Assembly: GCF_029407905.1 (NCBI RefSeq)
Contig: NC_073626.1
Location: forward strand, 78,519,482 to 78,583,481
Source of the DNA: Bubalus kerabau
Taxonomy: Eukaryota; Chordata; Mammalia; Artiodactyla; Bovidae
Direction: 5' to 3'
DNA: 64,000 bases
The notes beneath the pieces are model-generated. The model saw only the letters and a list, made by a program, of their open reading frames with translations. It did no database searches and was not told where the DNA came from. Made by a program: the position numbers and the translations under genes. Position 1 is the first letter of the stretch; every line of letters starts with the position of its first letter. Positions 1 through 12,486 of the stretch are shown here, piece after piece.

Positions 1-240
1 AAGCTCCAATACTTTGGCCACCTGATGCGAAGACATGACTCATTGGAAAAGACCCTGATGCTGGGAAAGATTGAGGGCAGGAGGAGAAGGGGGTGACAGA
101 GGACGAGATGGTTGAATGACATCACTGACTCAATGGACATGAGTTAGAGCAAATTCCAGGATATGGTTAAGGACAGGGAAGCCTGGTGTGCTTCAGTCCA
201 TGGGGTTGCAAAGAGCCCGACACAACTGAGTGAACAACAA
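1..240 (+). mobile_element. BovB 3' terminal fragment
   Basis: Starts within BovB ('aagctccaatactttggcca'), ends near 'acaactgagtgaacaacaa' and runs off the left edge. Confidence 0.92.
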
Positions 241-420
241 AAAATGATTACTATTACCCATGCTACCTAAAATTACACTTTGCCACAGAGCCTCAAATTT
301 GCACACCATAAAGATCTATTTTCCATATGCTTCAGAAATCACAGTGGTGAGGGTTACTTACCTGTTTTTTGAGGTTCTCTCCTCTTGTTAGACCCTACAT
401 CCAATTAATGGGTCTATTCT

Positions 421-472
421 GCTGCTGCTAAGTCACTTCAGTTGTGTCCGACCCTGTGTGACCCCATAGATG
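421..472 (-). mobile_element. BOV-A2/Bov-tA fragment
   Basis: A short 'gctgctaagtcacttcagtt' segment, the reverse complement of a BOV-A2 3' end. Confidence 0.75.
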
Positions 473-1364
473 CCCTTAGAAATCCATTCATTTCTCTCCA
501 TTTTCACTGTTACTCTAGTTCCAGTCACCTTCATATCAAGCCTAGATCAGCAAACAACCATCCAATTGGTTTTCTTATTTCTATCTTTTCCACGTGGTGC
601 ATTTCTCACATTTCATCAAAAGATAATCCAAAAATGTCCACCTCAGCACATTCCCCTGATTAAGTCTTCCAGTGGCTCCAGGTTTGGCAGTTTGGCATGA
701 CATGGAAGGCCTTTCTGACCCAGGCCCTGCTTGTCCATCCCCCCAGTCTCACCTCTCTCCACTCTCCTCCAGGAATCTCTGCTGCCATCATCCTAAATTA
801 TTTGGCGCCCCACAAATGCTGTTTTTTCCCTTACTTTCTGATCTTGCCTTTGCACGCACTGCTGCTGCAGACTAGGATTTGGTGGCCACATGACCCCCTC
901 TTCTGCATGATGACTCAGTCCAGCCTAGGAAGTTGCAAATCAGAAAAAGCCATTAATATTGACACAGGAATATTTTGCAAATATAATCATGTTTGTTGCC
1001 ACTGTAAAATTATATAGTTCTCAGGCCTATAGTAAAGTAATCAAGGAAAAGACTGAGATGAATTGTCAGTTTTTTTGGTCAAAAAAATCAATTTGACAAA
1101 CAAAAAAAGATTGTAAGAATGATGAAATTATATTGAAAAGAAAAGAGAAATGAGAAGCATGATAAAAATAGTGCTGAGAGAAAAGAGTCCGTTAATCTCA
1201 GATCAGATTCCTTGCTTAATATGCATGGTGCTCACCCCAAACTCAGAAACAAAGAAATAACATTCCAGTTTCTCACAGGTTTGGGTTTATATTATGTTTA
1301 TGATGGAAACTTGGGATAATTAAGTAGATTAAGATTTCAAAACCAGGTATCTGCAGAAGATGGG

Positions 1365-1366
<2 letters not shown>
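473..1366. repeat. Intergenic; possible L2-like relic at about 660-880
   Basis: The pyrimidine-rich block around 700-870 ('cctttgcacgcactgctgct') resembles a common ancient LINE2-type repeat. The rest is AT-rich and unassigned. Overlapping 73-106 codon frames here have no support as genes. Confidence 0.4.

Positions 1367-1414
<48 letters not shown>
1367..1414. repeat. (TA)n microsatellite
   Basis: About 23 TA repeats after a short GT run. Confidence 0.97.
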
Positions 1415-1418
<4 letters not shown>

Positions 1419-1952
1419 AATCACTCTGCTCCTGGGTGGTTGCATAATACATATTGAGCTGACATTTCTGAATTTGGTTTGTCGGTCATATTTTGGTCAG
1501 TTACTGCATCCTATGCATTTTCAGATTCATACAGGGGAAATATAAATCTAGAAAAAGTCACTTCTTCACAATATGGTGATTAATTAAAAATCTTTCTGCA
1601 CACATGGCTGTGGAGCCTGGTGGTAGAGGACAAAGCCTTAGCTGTCAGGAGGGATCCTGGGTAGCAAAATCTCTCTGTGTAGATTAGTTCCAGGCCCCAG
1701 AAGACTTTTGTGTGAGCTCTGTGGAGAGCATGGAGTATGGAGATACAAAGTGAACAAGACCTGTCTTCCCAGGGCACTTAGCAGCCTCCTGAACAACTCA
1801 GTTCTGAGGGCAGGTTTGGTGCAATCCGGACTCCAGGCATCAGTATAAGCCTAGTGGAAGACTGCAGTACCCCTACAAGGCTGCTGCTAAAGTATTTGGT
1901 GAGAGATAAACTGCCTGGGAACTCCTAGAATTTGGGGAGTAGGTAATTTAAA
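1415..1952. other. Unassigned intergenic; weak L2-like part
   Basis: The segment 1680-1790 ('aaagtgaacaagacctgtct') has an ancient L2-like flavour. No gene is seen. Confidence 0.35.
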
Positions 1953-2166
1953 GGGGCTTCCCAGGTGGCACTAGTGGTAAAGAATCCGGCTGCCAATGCA
2001 GGAGATGCCCAGGTTCAATGCCTGGGCCAGGAAGATCCCCTGGAGGAGGGCATAGCAACACACTCTAGTATTCTTGCCTGGAAAATTCCATAGACAGAGG
2101 CACCTGGTGGGCTATAGCCCATGGGGCCGCAAAGAGTGGGACATGACTGAGTGACTGAGCATGCAG
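1953..2166 (+). mobile_element. Bov-tA SINE
   Basis: Head 'ggggcttcccaggtggcact' and body ending 'catgactgagtgactgagca'. Confidence 0.92.
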
Positions 2167-2387
2167 GCATACACACAACCTCTGCATGAAATGGGCTCCA
2201 GGCAACAAAATTGAGCTGTTACTCAAAAGTAGATTGAGAAGGCCAGTAGTAGCTATAAATACTATAAGGAAGACTCTTCAAGTCATTTGGTATAAACCTA
2301 ATGCTTCTTTATTTTTCAGTTTTCCCCCTTTATTTTGAACACATAGAATTAGAACTCCTAATAAAGATAAAATTATGTGAAAATGAC

Positions 2388-2596
2388 TTTAAAAATTGAA
2401 GTATAGTTGATTTACAATATTGTGTTATTTTCTGCTGTACAGCGGTGGTTCAGTTATACACACACACACACACACACATATACATTCTTATTCATAATCT
2501 TCCATTATGGTTTATCACAGAATATTGAATTTAGTTTCCTGTGATATATAATAGGATCTTGTTGTTTATCCATTCTGTATGTAATAGTTTGCTTCT
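2388..2596 (-). mobile_element. Bovine L1 3' end
   Basis: Contains 'gtatagttgatttacaatat' and 'ggatcttgttgtttatccat'. A (CA)n run lies within it. Confidence 0.88.
2458..2478. repeat. (CA)n microsatellite
   Basis: About ten CA units within the L1 3' end. Confidence 0.95.
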
Positions 2597-2811
2597 GCTT
2601 GCATGCTCAGTTGCTTCAGTCATGTCCAACTCTTTGCAACACTAATAACTGTAGCCCACCAGGCTCCTCTGTCCATGGATTCTCCAGACAAGAATACTGG
2701 AGTGGGTTGCCACACCCTCCTCCAGGGTATCTTCCCCCACCCAGGGATCATGTCTCATGTCTCCTGCTTTGGCAGATAGGCTGTTTTCCCCTAGGACCAC
2801 CTGGGAAGCCC
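2597..2811 (-). mobile_element. Bov-tA SINE
   Basis: Minus-oriented, ending 'gaccacctgggaagccc'. The 119-codon frame across it is repeat-derived. Confidence 0.92.
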
Positions 2812-3241
2812 TTTTCCCCACTATCATGGGGGCAAAAGCACCTCCTGCACGTGGAAAGAAGAGATGGCCAGTGTCCTAGGTCCTTGCAACTCAAAATGTG
2901 GTCCTTGGATCAGCTTGTGAGAAATATAGAACTTCAGGCTCCAATGCAATCTTCCTGAATCATAATCTTCATTTTAATAAGCTTCTCAGGTGATTAGCAA
3001 GCAATTTAAGTTTGAGAAGCGCTACCTTAGGAGAAAAGCACCACTTTGAGGAGTTTAACACCTAATAATCACAACCTAATGACCACAGTCTGGTCAGCTG
3101 TGACCCTCCCAGATGGTCATCTAGTGCCAGGTACAGGGATCTGTTTTCTCCAAGGATCTGTATTTCAAATTAGTGAGATTTTTGGAAGGCTAGCAGTTAT
3201 CCCGATAGGCATCATCTAAGAAGCCTCTGTATAATTCTTGT
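2812..3241. other. Unassigned intergenic sequence
   Basis: No gene or confident repeat recognised. Confidence 0.4.
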
Positions 3242-3249
3242 ATAAATAC

Positions 3250-3836
3250 CATCAGTTCAGTTCAGTTCAGTTCAGTTTCTCAGTCGTGTCCAACTCTTTG
3301 CGACCCCATGGACAGCAGCCTGCCAGGCCTCCCTGTCCATCACCAGCTACCAGAGTTTACTCAAAATCATGTCCATTGATTCGGTGATGCCACACAACCA
3401 TCTCATCCTCTGTCATCCCCTTCTCCTCCCACCTTCAATCTTTCCCAGCATCAGGGTCTTTTCCAGTGAGTCAGCTCTTCGCATCATGGTGGCCAAAGTA
3501 TTGGCGTTTCAGCTTCAACATCAGTCCTTCCAATGAATATTCAGGACTGATTTCTTTTAGGATGGACTGGTTGGCTCTCCTTGCAGTCCAAGGGACTCTC
3601 AAGAGTCTTCTCCAACACCACAGTTCAAAAGCATCAATTCTTCGGTGCTCAGCTTTCTTTATAGTCCAACTCTCACATCCATACATGACTACTGAAAAAC
3701 CATAGCTTTGACTAGACAGACCTTTGTTGGCAAAGTAATGTCTCTGCTTTTTAACATGCCGTCTAGGTTGGTCATAACTTTTCTTCCAAGGAGTAAGCGT
3801 CTTTTAATTTCATAGCTTAATTTCATGGTTAATTTC
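3250..3836 (-). mobile_element. BovB 3' fragment
   Basis: Minus-oriented with the (cagtt)n tail at 3252-3278. The minus strand encodes MYGCESWTIKKAEHRRIDA and FELWCWRRLLRVPW. The TSD ataaatac lies at 3242-3249 and 3837-3844. Confidence 0.94.
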
Positions 3837-3844
3837 ATAAATAC

Positions 3845-4153
3845 TATGGCTTTTTAACAAAAATTGACTTATGTTGGAAAACAGGGTGAGATTTGGGATT
3901 CCTAGTTTATCACCAGAGAAATGTTAAGGTTCTTGATGAAAATATATGCACGGGACAATGACCAACACACAGAAGGTACAGTGGCATTTTGCAATGGGCT
4001 GATGATAACCTGACAATTCAAAGCAGAAATCTGGTATGCTGAGCTAGATGATGTGAAAGGTTCTTTTTTCCTAAATTAGCCAAAGTATGCTCTGAGTGTT
4101 ATGTTTCCACATTCATTCAATCAAAACAACCTTTTGATAGAAATATATAGAGA
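3845..4153. other. Unassigned intergenic sequence
   Basis: No gene or confident repeat recognised. Confidence 0.4.
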
Positions 4154-4228
4154 TTCTCTCTCTATATGTCTCTATCTGTATCTACCTATCTCTATCTATC
4201 TATTTATCTCCCTATCTATCTATCTATA
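4154..4228. repeat. Imperfect (TCTA)n microsatellite
   Basis: Interrupted CTAT/TCTA tetranucleotides. Confidence 0.93.
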
Positions 4229-5037
4229 ATAGAGATGCGGACACTACGTTAGGTGCTGAGAATATAATTAGGCAAAAACTGACAAGATCTCTGCCCTCAT
4301 CGAACTCACAGTCCTCTCCAAGTACTAAACTTGAATCCTGGACCTGAAACCAGTTCAGATCTGAGGAAAGGTAGATCCAGTGCCTGCTTATAGCAGCAGG
4401 GGGATGGAGCCACAGGGTGAAAACGTAAAAGGAAGATACTTGAGGAAGGATCATTTCCTCGAAAACTGATATTTTACTGAGATTTTAACATCTGAAACCT
4501 CTATTCCTAGAAAACTCAGCCTAGTCATTGTCCGGGTATCTGTCTAACCAGTCAGCAACTTCTCCTAGGGGAAGAGATAAAGAGGAAGGTTGAGAGAGGA
4601 ATCACAGATGTCCTTGTCTAGAATTTAAAAATAAGAGATTTCTGTGTTGCCTATAAAAGACTAAGACATTTGCTATACAGGAAAAAAAAGATTGTTCAAT
4701 GTTCTAAGAATATATTATGTGCCAAGACCTTAGGACTACATCAGTGAACCGAAAAGAAAAAAAAAAAAAAAAAGACCAAGGCTCTCTTAAAGCTTACGTT
4801 CTAGTTCATGATGGAGATTGGGGAAATACAGGTTTCTCCTGAAGAGTGAAATATGTTAATCTCCATGTTCCTGCCAAATACCTCAGGATCGAAGCCCTGA
4901 GTTAGAGCTGCAAGGCTGTCCCAAGCAGACAATGTCATAATTAAAGAGACTGTGTTGGCGTCCATCTGCCCTCTGGCAGGGCACAGGACAGTACCCTCCA
5001 TGTGGGCACAGAGCAGAGGCTCGAGAGTGAGGAGTCT
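4229..5037. repeat. Intergenic with L2-like relics and a poly(A) run
   Basis: 4230-4330 and 4690-4810 carry 'ttaggtgctgagaatata' and 'ttatgtgccaagaccttagg', typical of ancient L2/MIR-type 3' ends. An A-run lies at 4756-4773. No gene. Confidence 0.45.
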
Positions 5038-5050
5038 GGGTCATGCCCCT

Positions 5051-5179
5051 GCTGCTAAGTCGCTTCAGTCATGTCCGACTCTGTGCAACCGCATAGACGG
5101 CAGCCCACCAGGCTCCCCCATCCCTGGGATTCTCCAGGCAAGAACACTGGAGTGGGTTGCCATTTCCTTCTCCAATGCA
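5051..5179 (-). mobile_element. BOV-A2 SINE (single unit)
   Basis: Starts 'gctgctaagtcgcttcagtc' and ends 'ccttctccaatgca'. A perfect 13-bp TSD gggtcatgcccct lies at 5038-5050 and 5180-5192, a young-looking insertion. Confidence 0.96.
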
Positions 5180-5192
5180 GGGTCATGCCCCT

Positions 5193-5744
5193 AGTAAGCT
5201 ACATAATGGGATTGGAACAAGGCTTGTGAACCCAAGTCGTAAGACAGGTAGGATCATTATTATATAAACCTGGGTGACTTTTTTTTTCTTGCGTTCTTTC
5301 CACAGTTTTAATGTTTAAATTGCACAAGTAATATTTGTTTATTTTGGAGGAAAAAGTCTGGGACGACAGACCAGTTCCATTGCAACAGCAGTTCTTCATT
5401 CTCTGAAACCAAAGCCGGTCACCGACTCATCTCTCTTGCTCTTTAAGTTTCCTGAGCCACAGTTAGACTTAGTCCTTTGTGGTCCTAAACTCAAGAAGAC
5501 ACACATCAAGCTCTTTAAGCCCTTCTAACTAGCCTTGAAGTGAAGAGACAGTTTCCTTCTGCCTCTCCTTGGAAAAGGAGAGAGCAAGTTTTGCCCAGCT
5601 CTGTCCAAAGAAAGCTTCCTCATAAAATGGCCTCTTTTCACTTCCACAATCTTTGGACAGCTTCCTTGTGGGTTTTTGAGCTATACAACATGTCCTGGGC
5701 CACTTACTTTGATATCTCTGGCACCACACTTTGGATTTTTCACA
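5193..5744. other. Unassigned intergenic sequence
   Basis: No gene. Overlapping frames of 66-89 codons on both strands around 5529-5809 lack support. Confidence 0.4.
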
Positions 5745-6742
5745 TTTACTATTTTATGGAGCTGGTATTCATTTTCCACAGCTGCTGCAAAGAATCACCA
5801 CACTCTTAGCAGCTTAACCAACACAAATTTATTATATTGCTATTCTGTGGGATAGAAGTCTGATATTGGTCTTGCTGGCCTAAAATTAAAGGGTCACATT
5901 TCTTTCTGGAGATTTTAGGGGAGGATTCCCTCTGTCTTGTTGTTTGCTGAACCCAGGGTAGGCAAGGTGCAAGCTAGAAAGCTGGAAGAAGATGCGAGGA
6001 GCCATAGGAACTGCCAACATGTTTATCCTCTCCTGGCTGGTACAGCAGCAAGGCAGCAGCAGCAGACATGCTGTCTTCTCTAGTGTTGACCCAGTGGACA
6101 CAGCTGTGACTCCACACCACTCAATGTGACTGGACTCGACTATGAGAGCTTTTCAGGTGATGCTTACATAGGTCATTGCACATGAATGGTGCTATACATG
6201 ATTTCAGCTGATGCATAACCATGTATCTGCAAAACATGGGGCGAGAGCAAGAGGCCGTGGGGGCGAGAGAGCCGTCTTGGCTACATTGCTCTTTCCCTAC
6301 ACCCTTCCTGCCGTTTCTAGCTTCTACCCGCTCCTCAGATTCCTTGGTTATGGCGCCCTCCTCCATCTTCAAAGCAAGCAAAGTCGTACGTCTCTCTGTG
6401 CTTTTCTCCCACCACCACATGTCTTTCTCTGACCCTCTTCTGCCTCCCTCTTCTACTTTTAAGTACCCTTAAATCTCCTATCTGGATAATTGAGCATAAG
6501 CTCCTAGTTTTAAGGTAGTTTTGTTATCAACCTTAACTCTATTCAGTTCAGTTCAGTTCAATTCAGTCGCTCAGTCATGTCCGACTCTTTGCGACCCCAT
6601 GGACTGCAGCATGGCAGGTCTCCCTGTCTATTGGCAACCTCAATTCTCCTTTGCCATGTAAGGTAAGGTAACATATTCATAGGTTCTGAGTTTTGGGATG
6701 TGAACATTTGTGGGAGTTTGTCAGTCAGCCTACCATAGAGTT
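5745..6742 (-). repeat. Ancient LTR-like repeat (tentative), with a BovB tail insertion
   Basis: Contains 'cttaaccaacacaaatttat', 'ccctcctccatcttcaaagc' and 'gtaacatattcataggttct', an old repeat apparently of the same family as 24896-25272 in the other orientation. A BovB 3' end lies at about 6542-6645. Confidence 0.5.
6542..6645 (-). mobile_element. BovB 3' tail fragment
   Basis: A (cagtt)n tail followed by 'cgctcagtcatgtccgactc'; only about 100 bp of element. Confidence 0.85.
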
Positions 6743-6867
6743 TCAGTCAAAACTTTGTATTTATATAACCAGATACGATAATAATTGTGTGGTGAACATA
6801 GGTTTATGGACATAAATATTCCTTTACATTTTTTTGTAATATATTGTGTTCTAATGGGTAAGGAGTT

Positions 6868-7078
6868 GGGCTTCCCTGGTGGCTCAGTGGTTAAGAATAC
6901 ACCTGCTAATGCAGGGGATACCAGTTCAATCCCTGGTTGGGAAAATCCCCTGGACAGGGGAATGGCAACCCCATCCAGTATTCCTGCCTGGAAAATCCCA
7001 TGGACAGAGGAACCTGGTGGGCTACAGTCTATAGGCTCACAAAAAAGTCAGATATGACTTAGCAACTAAACAACAACA
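6868..7078 (+). mobile_element. Bov-tA SINE
   Basis: Head 'gggcttccctggtggctcag' and tail '(caa)n'. Confidence 0.93.
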
Positions 7079-7225
7079 TATTGGTATACCATACATGTTT
7101 AACAATTTCTGTATTGTTGGACAGTTAGGTCATATTCTATTGTTTATCATAAATAACACTGCAGTGAACATCTCTGTTTAATTTTGGCACACATTCCCTG
7201 GTGACTTTTGTATTGTGTCAAGTAA

Positions 7226-7481
7226 CCCACTCCAGTACTCTTGCCTGGAAAATCCCATGGACGGAGGAGCCCAGTAGGCTGCAGTCTATGGGGTCGCTAA
7301 CAGTCCGATATGACTGAGTGACTTCACTTTCACTTTTCACTTTCATGCACTAGAGAAGGAAATGGCAACCCACTCCAGTGTTCTTGCCTGGAGAATCCCA
7401 GGGACGGTGGAGCCTGGTGGGTTGCCGTCTATGGGGCCACACAGAGTCAGACACGAATGAAGCGACTTAGCAGCAGCAGCA
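7226..7481 (+). mobile_element. BOV-A2 SINE
   Basis: Two units joined by 'cttcactttcacttttcact' with a (cag)n end. Confidence 0.93.
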
Positions 7482-9475
7482 AGCTGCTCTTACATTTCCC
7501 AGGACCCCTTTCCCTGCATGGTTTTGAGTTAATCAGAGCCATAAAACAAAAATTTTTTTTTTTTTTTGCATGAGATTTAGATGGTAGAAATGAAGCAGCA
7601 AGTCATACGTATACCTGGAAGACTGGTGTAGGGTCAGACACTGTCGCAGCTCAAGCATATCGTCGTGGCTCTGATAGTTCATCTTGTTAGAAGGGCCAGC
7701 AGCCTGTGGCAACTCCAGTCAGTTCTTCACGGGACCGTACCTGGGCCTAACCGATCCAGCTCCCACCAGATCTTCTCTTTCAACTTCTCCGTGTATCTAC
7801 CCAGGTAAACATGCGCCCTGTGGAAACATGCTCTAGATCTTCTAGACGTCTTCTCATCACTGAGGTAGGATGTTTGGAAGTTGTGAGAGGCAAATGCAAG
7901 TTCTGCCTCTGCTGTTTCAGTGTTGGCTCATCCTGCGTGTTCCTCACTCTCTCCCATTTCATGTGCGTCTTCCCTTTCTAGCTGCTGCCCTGCTGACTGC
8001 AGGCTTGGCACCGGATGAAGAGCCACAGTCTTACACAAACTGCACAACCAGCTCCCACAACTGTGGAAGGCCTAATCTCTACACAGATCTCTCTCTCTAT
8101 CACTCATAAGTGGTTCTGCTTCTCTGATCAAACCCTAATTGATGCTCATTCATAACTATTTTTTTTTTGATAAATTCCTAGAAATCTGGGAGGAGATAGT
8201 ACATTCCCTAAATATTTCTTTTTTGTTCATGTGTTTTATTTAGTGAAATCTTTTTTGGAAAAGTTCTAGCTTGTTTCTACTCTACTAGGAAGACTCAAAG
8301 CAAGGTATTTTTGTCCACACTTGCTTGCACCAGAACTTTAATGGCAAAGCATTGGACCCCTGGGCCACAGTGTGCATGGCAGTAGCAAGAATCTAGAGGA
8401 GATGAAATTCAAAAGGAGGTGGTCAGACTCACTTGCTGAATCACCCTTTGATAGCACTCCAAGGTGACAAAACCTTTACGATTCTCTTTTCTGTTAGAGA
8501 CATGAATATTTCCTTTATGGTCTGTCTTCTTAGACTGGAGTCCTGTCTCTGAATTCTTAACTATTGGTAGACTTTGCTTGCTCCCACTTACTTCATATAC
8601 CTATTTGGACAACCATTTACCTATTATTCCTGCATTCCCACCATCTGTGTTTGATTCACCTGCTGGGACATACCATTGACATAAATGGCATCACCTAGGT
8701 TTGTGCAGCACATGATCCGTACAACTATATTCATGAATTTTAAGTTACCCCAGGTTGTATCTTCCTGTTGCTGACTTGATCTTTCTATTGTTTGTGGCCA
8801 TAGCTTTTGGATACCATGATCTGTCTGCTGGCTGGACATTAATCCATGGCCATCATAAGTTAGGTCCATTCCCTCAGTGTCTTCCCCAGCCAGGAAGGCA
8901 GATTAACTCTAGGAACCAGTAACTATAAAATCAGCACATCCCAGACCACTGCGGGTTAGGCCACTCCAGGTCCAACTGTATTCCAAGCTATGACAAACTT
9001 AGCTTCTAGAAACTCCTCCAAATCCATCTTTTAGGTGATAAATTTCTATTTGAGCTGGGTCAAGATGATTATGTAAGTCTAAAGTGCTAAAACAAGATTC
9101 TAGTAACCTGCCTCCCCTTCAGTGACATTATAAAGGCTTTCCTTGCTTATGTAGAGAGTCATAAGAACTATTGGTTTGACGACTTTGATTTGGCTGGCTA
9201 TCTTCACTATAATAACAATTTCTGGCAAAGATATTTCAATTGTAGCTACCAACTATGAAATGAGTTATAGTATTTATTTTTCATGTTTGCATTGACTCAC
9301 ATCTCCCCATATCTATGTTTGTGGGAATAGTCTTTATTTGGGGACAATTAGGTACTGGGGATTTTTTTAATTTGCATGATTCACCCAGGCTAAACTCATG
9401 GGAAAGTGTTTTATGGAAATATATAATGATCTGGAAGTCCAGTCTTAGCTCTCTAGTTTGACATGGACATTAAAA
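7482..9475. other. Two-kilobase intergenic stretch, partly ancient repeat
   Basis: 7560-8150 looks like an old repeat ('ctgctgccctgctgactgca'), unassigned. 8150-9475 holds no gene and no family I can name. The only open frames are about 60-80 codons on opposite strands. Confidence 0.4.
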
Positions 9476-9484
9476 CTGAGAAGA

Positions 9485-9827
9485 GGGTTTACCTGGTGGC
9501 TCAGTGGTAAAGAATCTGTCAATTCAGGAGACGCGGGTTCAGTCCCTGATTTGGTAAGATAACCACATGGCGGGGAGCAGATAAGCCCATGCACCACAAC
9601 TATTGAGGTTGTGCTTTAGAGCCCGGAAGCCACAACTACTGAGCCCAGGTGCTGCAATGACTGAAGCGGTGTGCCCACTTGCGCCCTGCAACAAGAGAAG
9701 CCACTTCAGTGAGAAGCCCGTGCACTGCAGCTAGAGAGTAGTCCTACTCACCACAGCTAGACAAAGAGCCTGTGCAGCAAAGAGGACCCAGTACAGCCAA
9801 AAATAAATGAATTATAAAAATAAAAAG
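9485..9827 (+). mobile_element. CHR-type tRNA SINE
   Basis: A long unit with head 'ggtttacctggtggctcagt' and tail 'cagccaaaaataaatgaatt'. The TSD ctgagaaga lies at 9476-9484 and 9828-9836. Confidence 0.9.
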
Positions 9828-10044
9828 CTGAGAAGAATAACTCCATATACTTGGTCCTTAAATAGTTTTCCAAGATTAAACTTAGAACACTATACATTGA
9901 TTCTAGAGTGGTATGATTTGGGGGGCAAGGATATTTGCCATCAAACTTAAAATTGAGGAGGAAGTCTTTTAAGTGATGCTTTTCTGTAAGTGCTAGAATG
10001 ACTATTTTAGTTGTTCAGAATGTTCTTCCTATCACCAAAATCCA

Positions 10045-10692
10045 GTTCCAAATAGATGGGGAAACAGTGGAAACAGTGTCAGACTTTATTTTTCTGGGCT
10101 CCAAAATCACTACAGATGGTGACTGCAGCCATGAAATGAAAAGACGCTTACTCCTTGGAAGGAAAGTTATGACCAACCTAGATAGCACATTCAAAAGCAG
10201 AGACATTACTTTGCCAACAAAGGTTCATCTAGTCAAGGCTATGGTTTTTCCTGTGGTCATGTATGGATGTGAGAGTTGGACTGTGAAGAAGGCTGAGTGC
10301 CGAAGAATTGATGCTTTTGAACTGTGGTGTTGGAGAAGACTCTTGAGAGTCCCTTGGACTGCAAGGAGATCCAACCAGTCCATTCTGAAGGAGATCAGCC
10401 CTAGGATTTCTTTGGAAGGAATGATGCTAAAGCTGAAACTCCAGTACTTTGGCCACCTCATGTGAAGAGTTGACTCATTGGAAAAGACTCTGATGCTGGG
10501 AGGGATTGGGGGCAGGAGGAGAAGGGGACGACAGAGGATGAGATGGCTGGATGGCATCCCTGACTCAATGGACCTGAGTCTCGGTGAACTCCGGGAGTTG
10601 GTGATGGACAAGGATGCCTGGCGAGCTGCGATTCATGGAGTCGCAAAGAGTCGGACACGACTGAGCGACTGATCTGACCTGATCTGATCTGA
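10045..10692 (+). mobile_element. BovB 3' fragment
   Basis: The frame at 9998-10465 enters BovB at about 10050 and reads VMYGCESWTVKKAECRRIDA and RVPWTARRSNQSILKEISP. It ends in a (gatct)n-like variant tail. Confidence 0.94.
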
Positions 10693-10902
10693 AAGACTGA
10701 GGGGATATTTTCTTTGGATGGTTTCCATCACTGGCATCTTTATAACATCAAAAGTGAAACTCAGAACAGAATGAAAATTCTATTGATGTGTTGGAAGCAG
10801 ATTTAATCAGAATATTTTGTGCATTTGAGCTGCTTTTATCCATGGGAGCAAGGCACAATTTTCCTGTCTCACTTTTTATTTAGGATAAAGTAGGGGTTTA
10901 AA

Positions 10903-11075
10903 AGACGACTGAGCGACTTCACTTTCACTTTTCACTTTCATGCACTGGAGAAGGAAATGGCAATCCACTCCAGTGTTCTTGCCTGGAGAATCCCAGGGAT
11001 GGGGGAGCCTGGTGTGCTGCCGTCTATGGGGCTGCACAGAGTCACAAATGAAGCAACTTAGCAGCAGCAGCAGCA
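10903..11075 (+). mobile_element. BOV-A2 SINE (3' unit)
   Basis: A single unit beginning 'gacgactgagcgacttcact'. The TSD ggggtttaaa lies at 10893-10902 and 11076-11085. Confidence 0.92.
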
Positions 11076-11085
11076 GGGGTTTAAA

Positions 11086-11604
11086 CCAGATATTCTTTGT
11101 AATTCCTCCAATCCTAAAATGGCTTAATCTTTAAAAATGGTATTCATCTGTGGCCCAAATATTTAAAATGTCTGGTTAGTGTTTTCAAGGGCAAGTGCTA
11201 AAGAGTACATACGTTGCAAAGTCAATAACTTTAACTATCAGATTTTCTAACATAGTGTTAAGGCTATAGGTTTAGTTTGGATATATTCTATAGGATAATA
11301 GTCAAATACTTGTCCAGTTTAATTAAACATAATTTAGTCAATGGCTCAAACGTAAAAAGTATAAGAATATATTCGGCTGGTCAAATATACATAAATTATC
11401 TAATCCCCAAAGACATTAATGTGAGAGTGTGATTTGTTTTACTTTGAAAATATTCTGCATTTGATATGCTAGTGTCCTGAATTAGAAAACCTGATGATGT
11501 GAAAAATCATTTTCCCTTGTTTGCTTCCAAAGGAATTTACTACTATAATTTTAAAACAAGAACAGAGTTCAGTTTCAATTAACAGTGTACTAAGTTAATG
11601 ATTA
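11086..11604. other. Unassigned AT-rich intergenic sequence
   Basis: No gene or repeat recognised. Confidence 0.4.
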
Positions 11605-11815
11605 GCCTTCCCAGGTGCCACAGTGGTAAAGAATCTGCCTGCAAATACAGGAGACAAAAGAGAGATGGGTTTGATCCCTGGGTTTGGGAAGATCCTATGG
11701 AGTCGGAAATGGCAACCCATTCCAGTATTCTTGCCTGGAAAATCCCAGGGACAGAGGAGCCTGGCGGGCTACAGTCCATGGGGTCGCAAAGAATTGGATG
11801 TGACCGAGCATATGT
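11605..11815 (+). mobile_element. Bov-tA SINE
   Basis: Head 'gccttcccaggtgccacagt' and body ending 'ggatgtgaccgagca'. Confidence 0.92.
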
Positions 11816-12486
11816 ACACATGCACATTAATTATTAGTGTTTATGTTCTTAAGTTTCAGCTGTTTTAAAGTTTATGAATCCTAAAGAAGCTGGGCTAATT
11901 TTCTATCAGAAAAATATCACTGGAAAGCGCTATTAGTTTAAAGTGCAGAGGAGATAAGATGATGTAATCTGTTACTCATTTTAGCCGTGTACCATTACAT
12001 CTAGTCTATTAATATTAAAGAACTTCAGGCTTGCATGCTTACTTAAATTAATTTACAATAAATGATTCACAAATTAATTGAGTAGATTAAAATTTTGGCA
12101 GCAATAAGTCTTTATAAAGTTTGGTTCTTGATAGAGAAAGAAAAACAAGACAGTCTTTCATATGTAAAGAATAACACACAGGACAGTTGAAAAACAGTTT
12201 AGCTTAATAGTCCACGTGTACTTACAAAGTTCTAGTTTTTCTCCAAACCCTTCTTTTTAATGAGTCTGGTAAAATATCTAAATTGCAACACTGCATCTAT
12301 ATTTTGTCCAAAAATTTGTAGTATATTTCCTTTAAGTTGTATAAAGCAAATATTCTGTGAACATTTAATTATTTAGAAACAGTATTCTTTTGAGTAGAAA
12401 CATGGCAGTAAAGCATGAAGACCTTGCAAACTTTGGGATTCTTAAAAACCATCTGGAAAACAAGGCAAAGACCAAGATCAGAATAT
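11816..12486. other. Unassigned AT-rich intergenic sequence
   Basis: No gene or confident repeat recognised. Confidence 0.4.

Noticed and set aside
6868..6960. tRNA-like A/B boxes in SINE heads
   Set aside because: They belong to Bov-tA and CHR SINEs, which derive from tRNA but do not form a cloverleaf tRNA gene.
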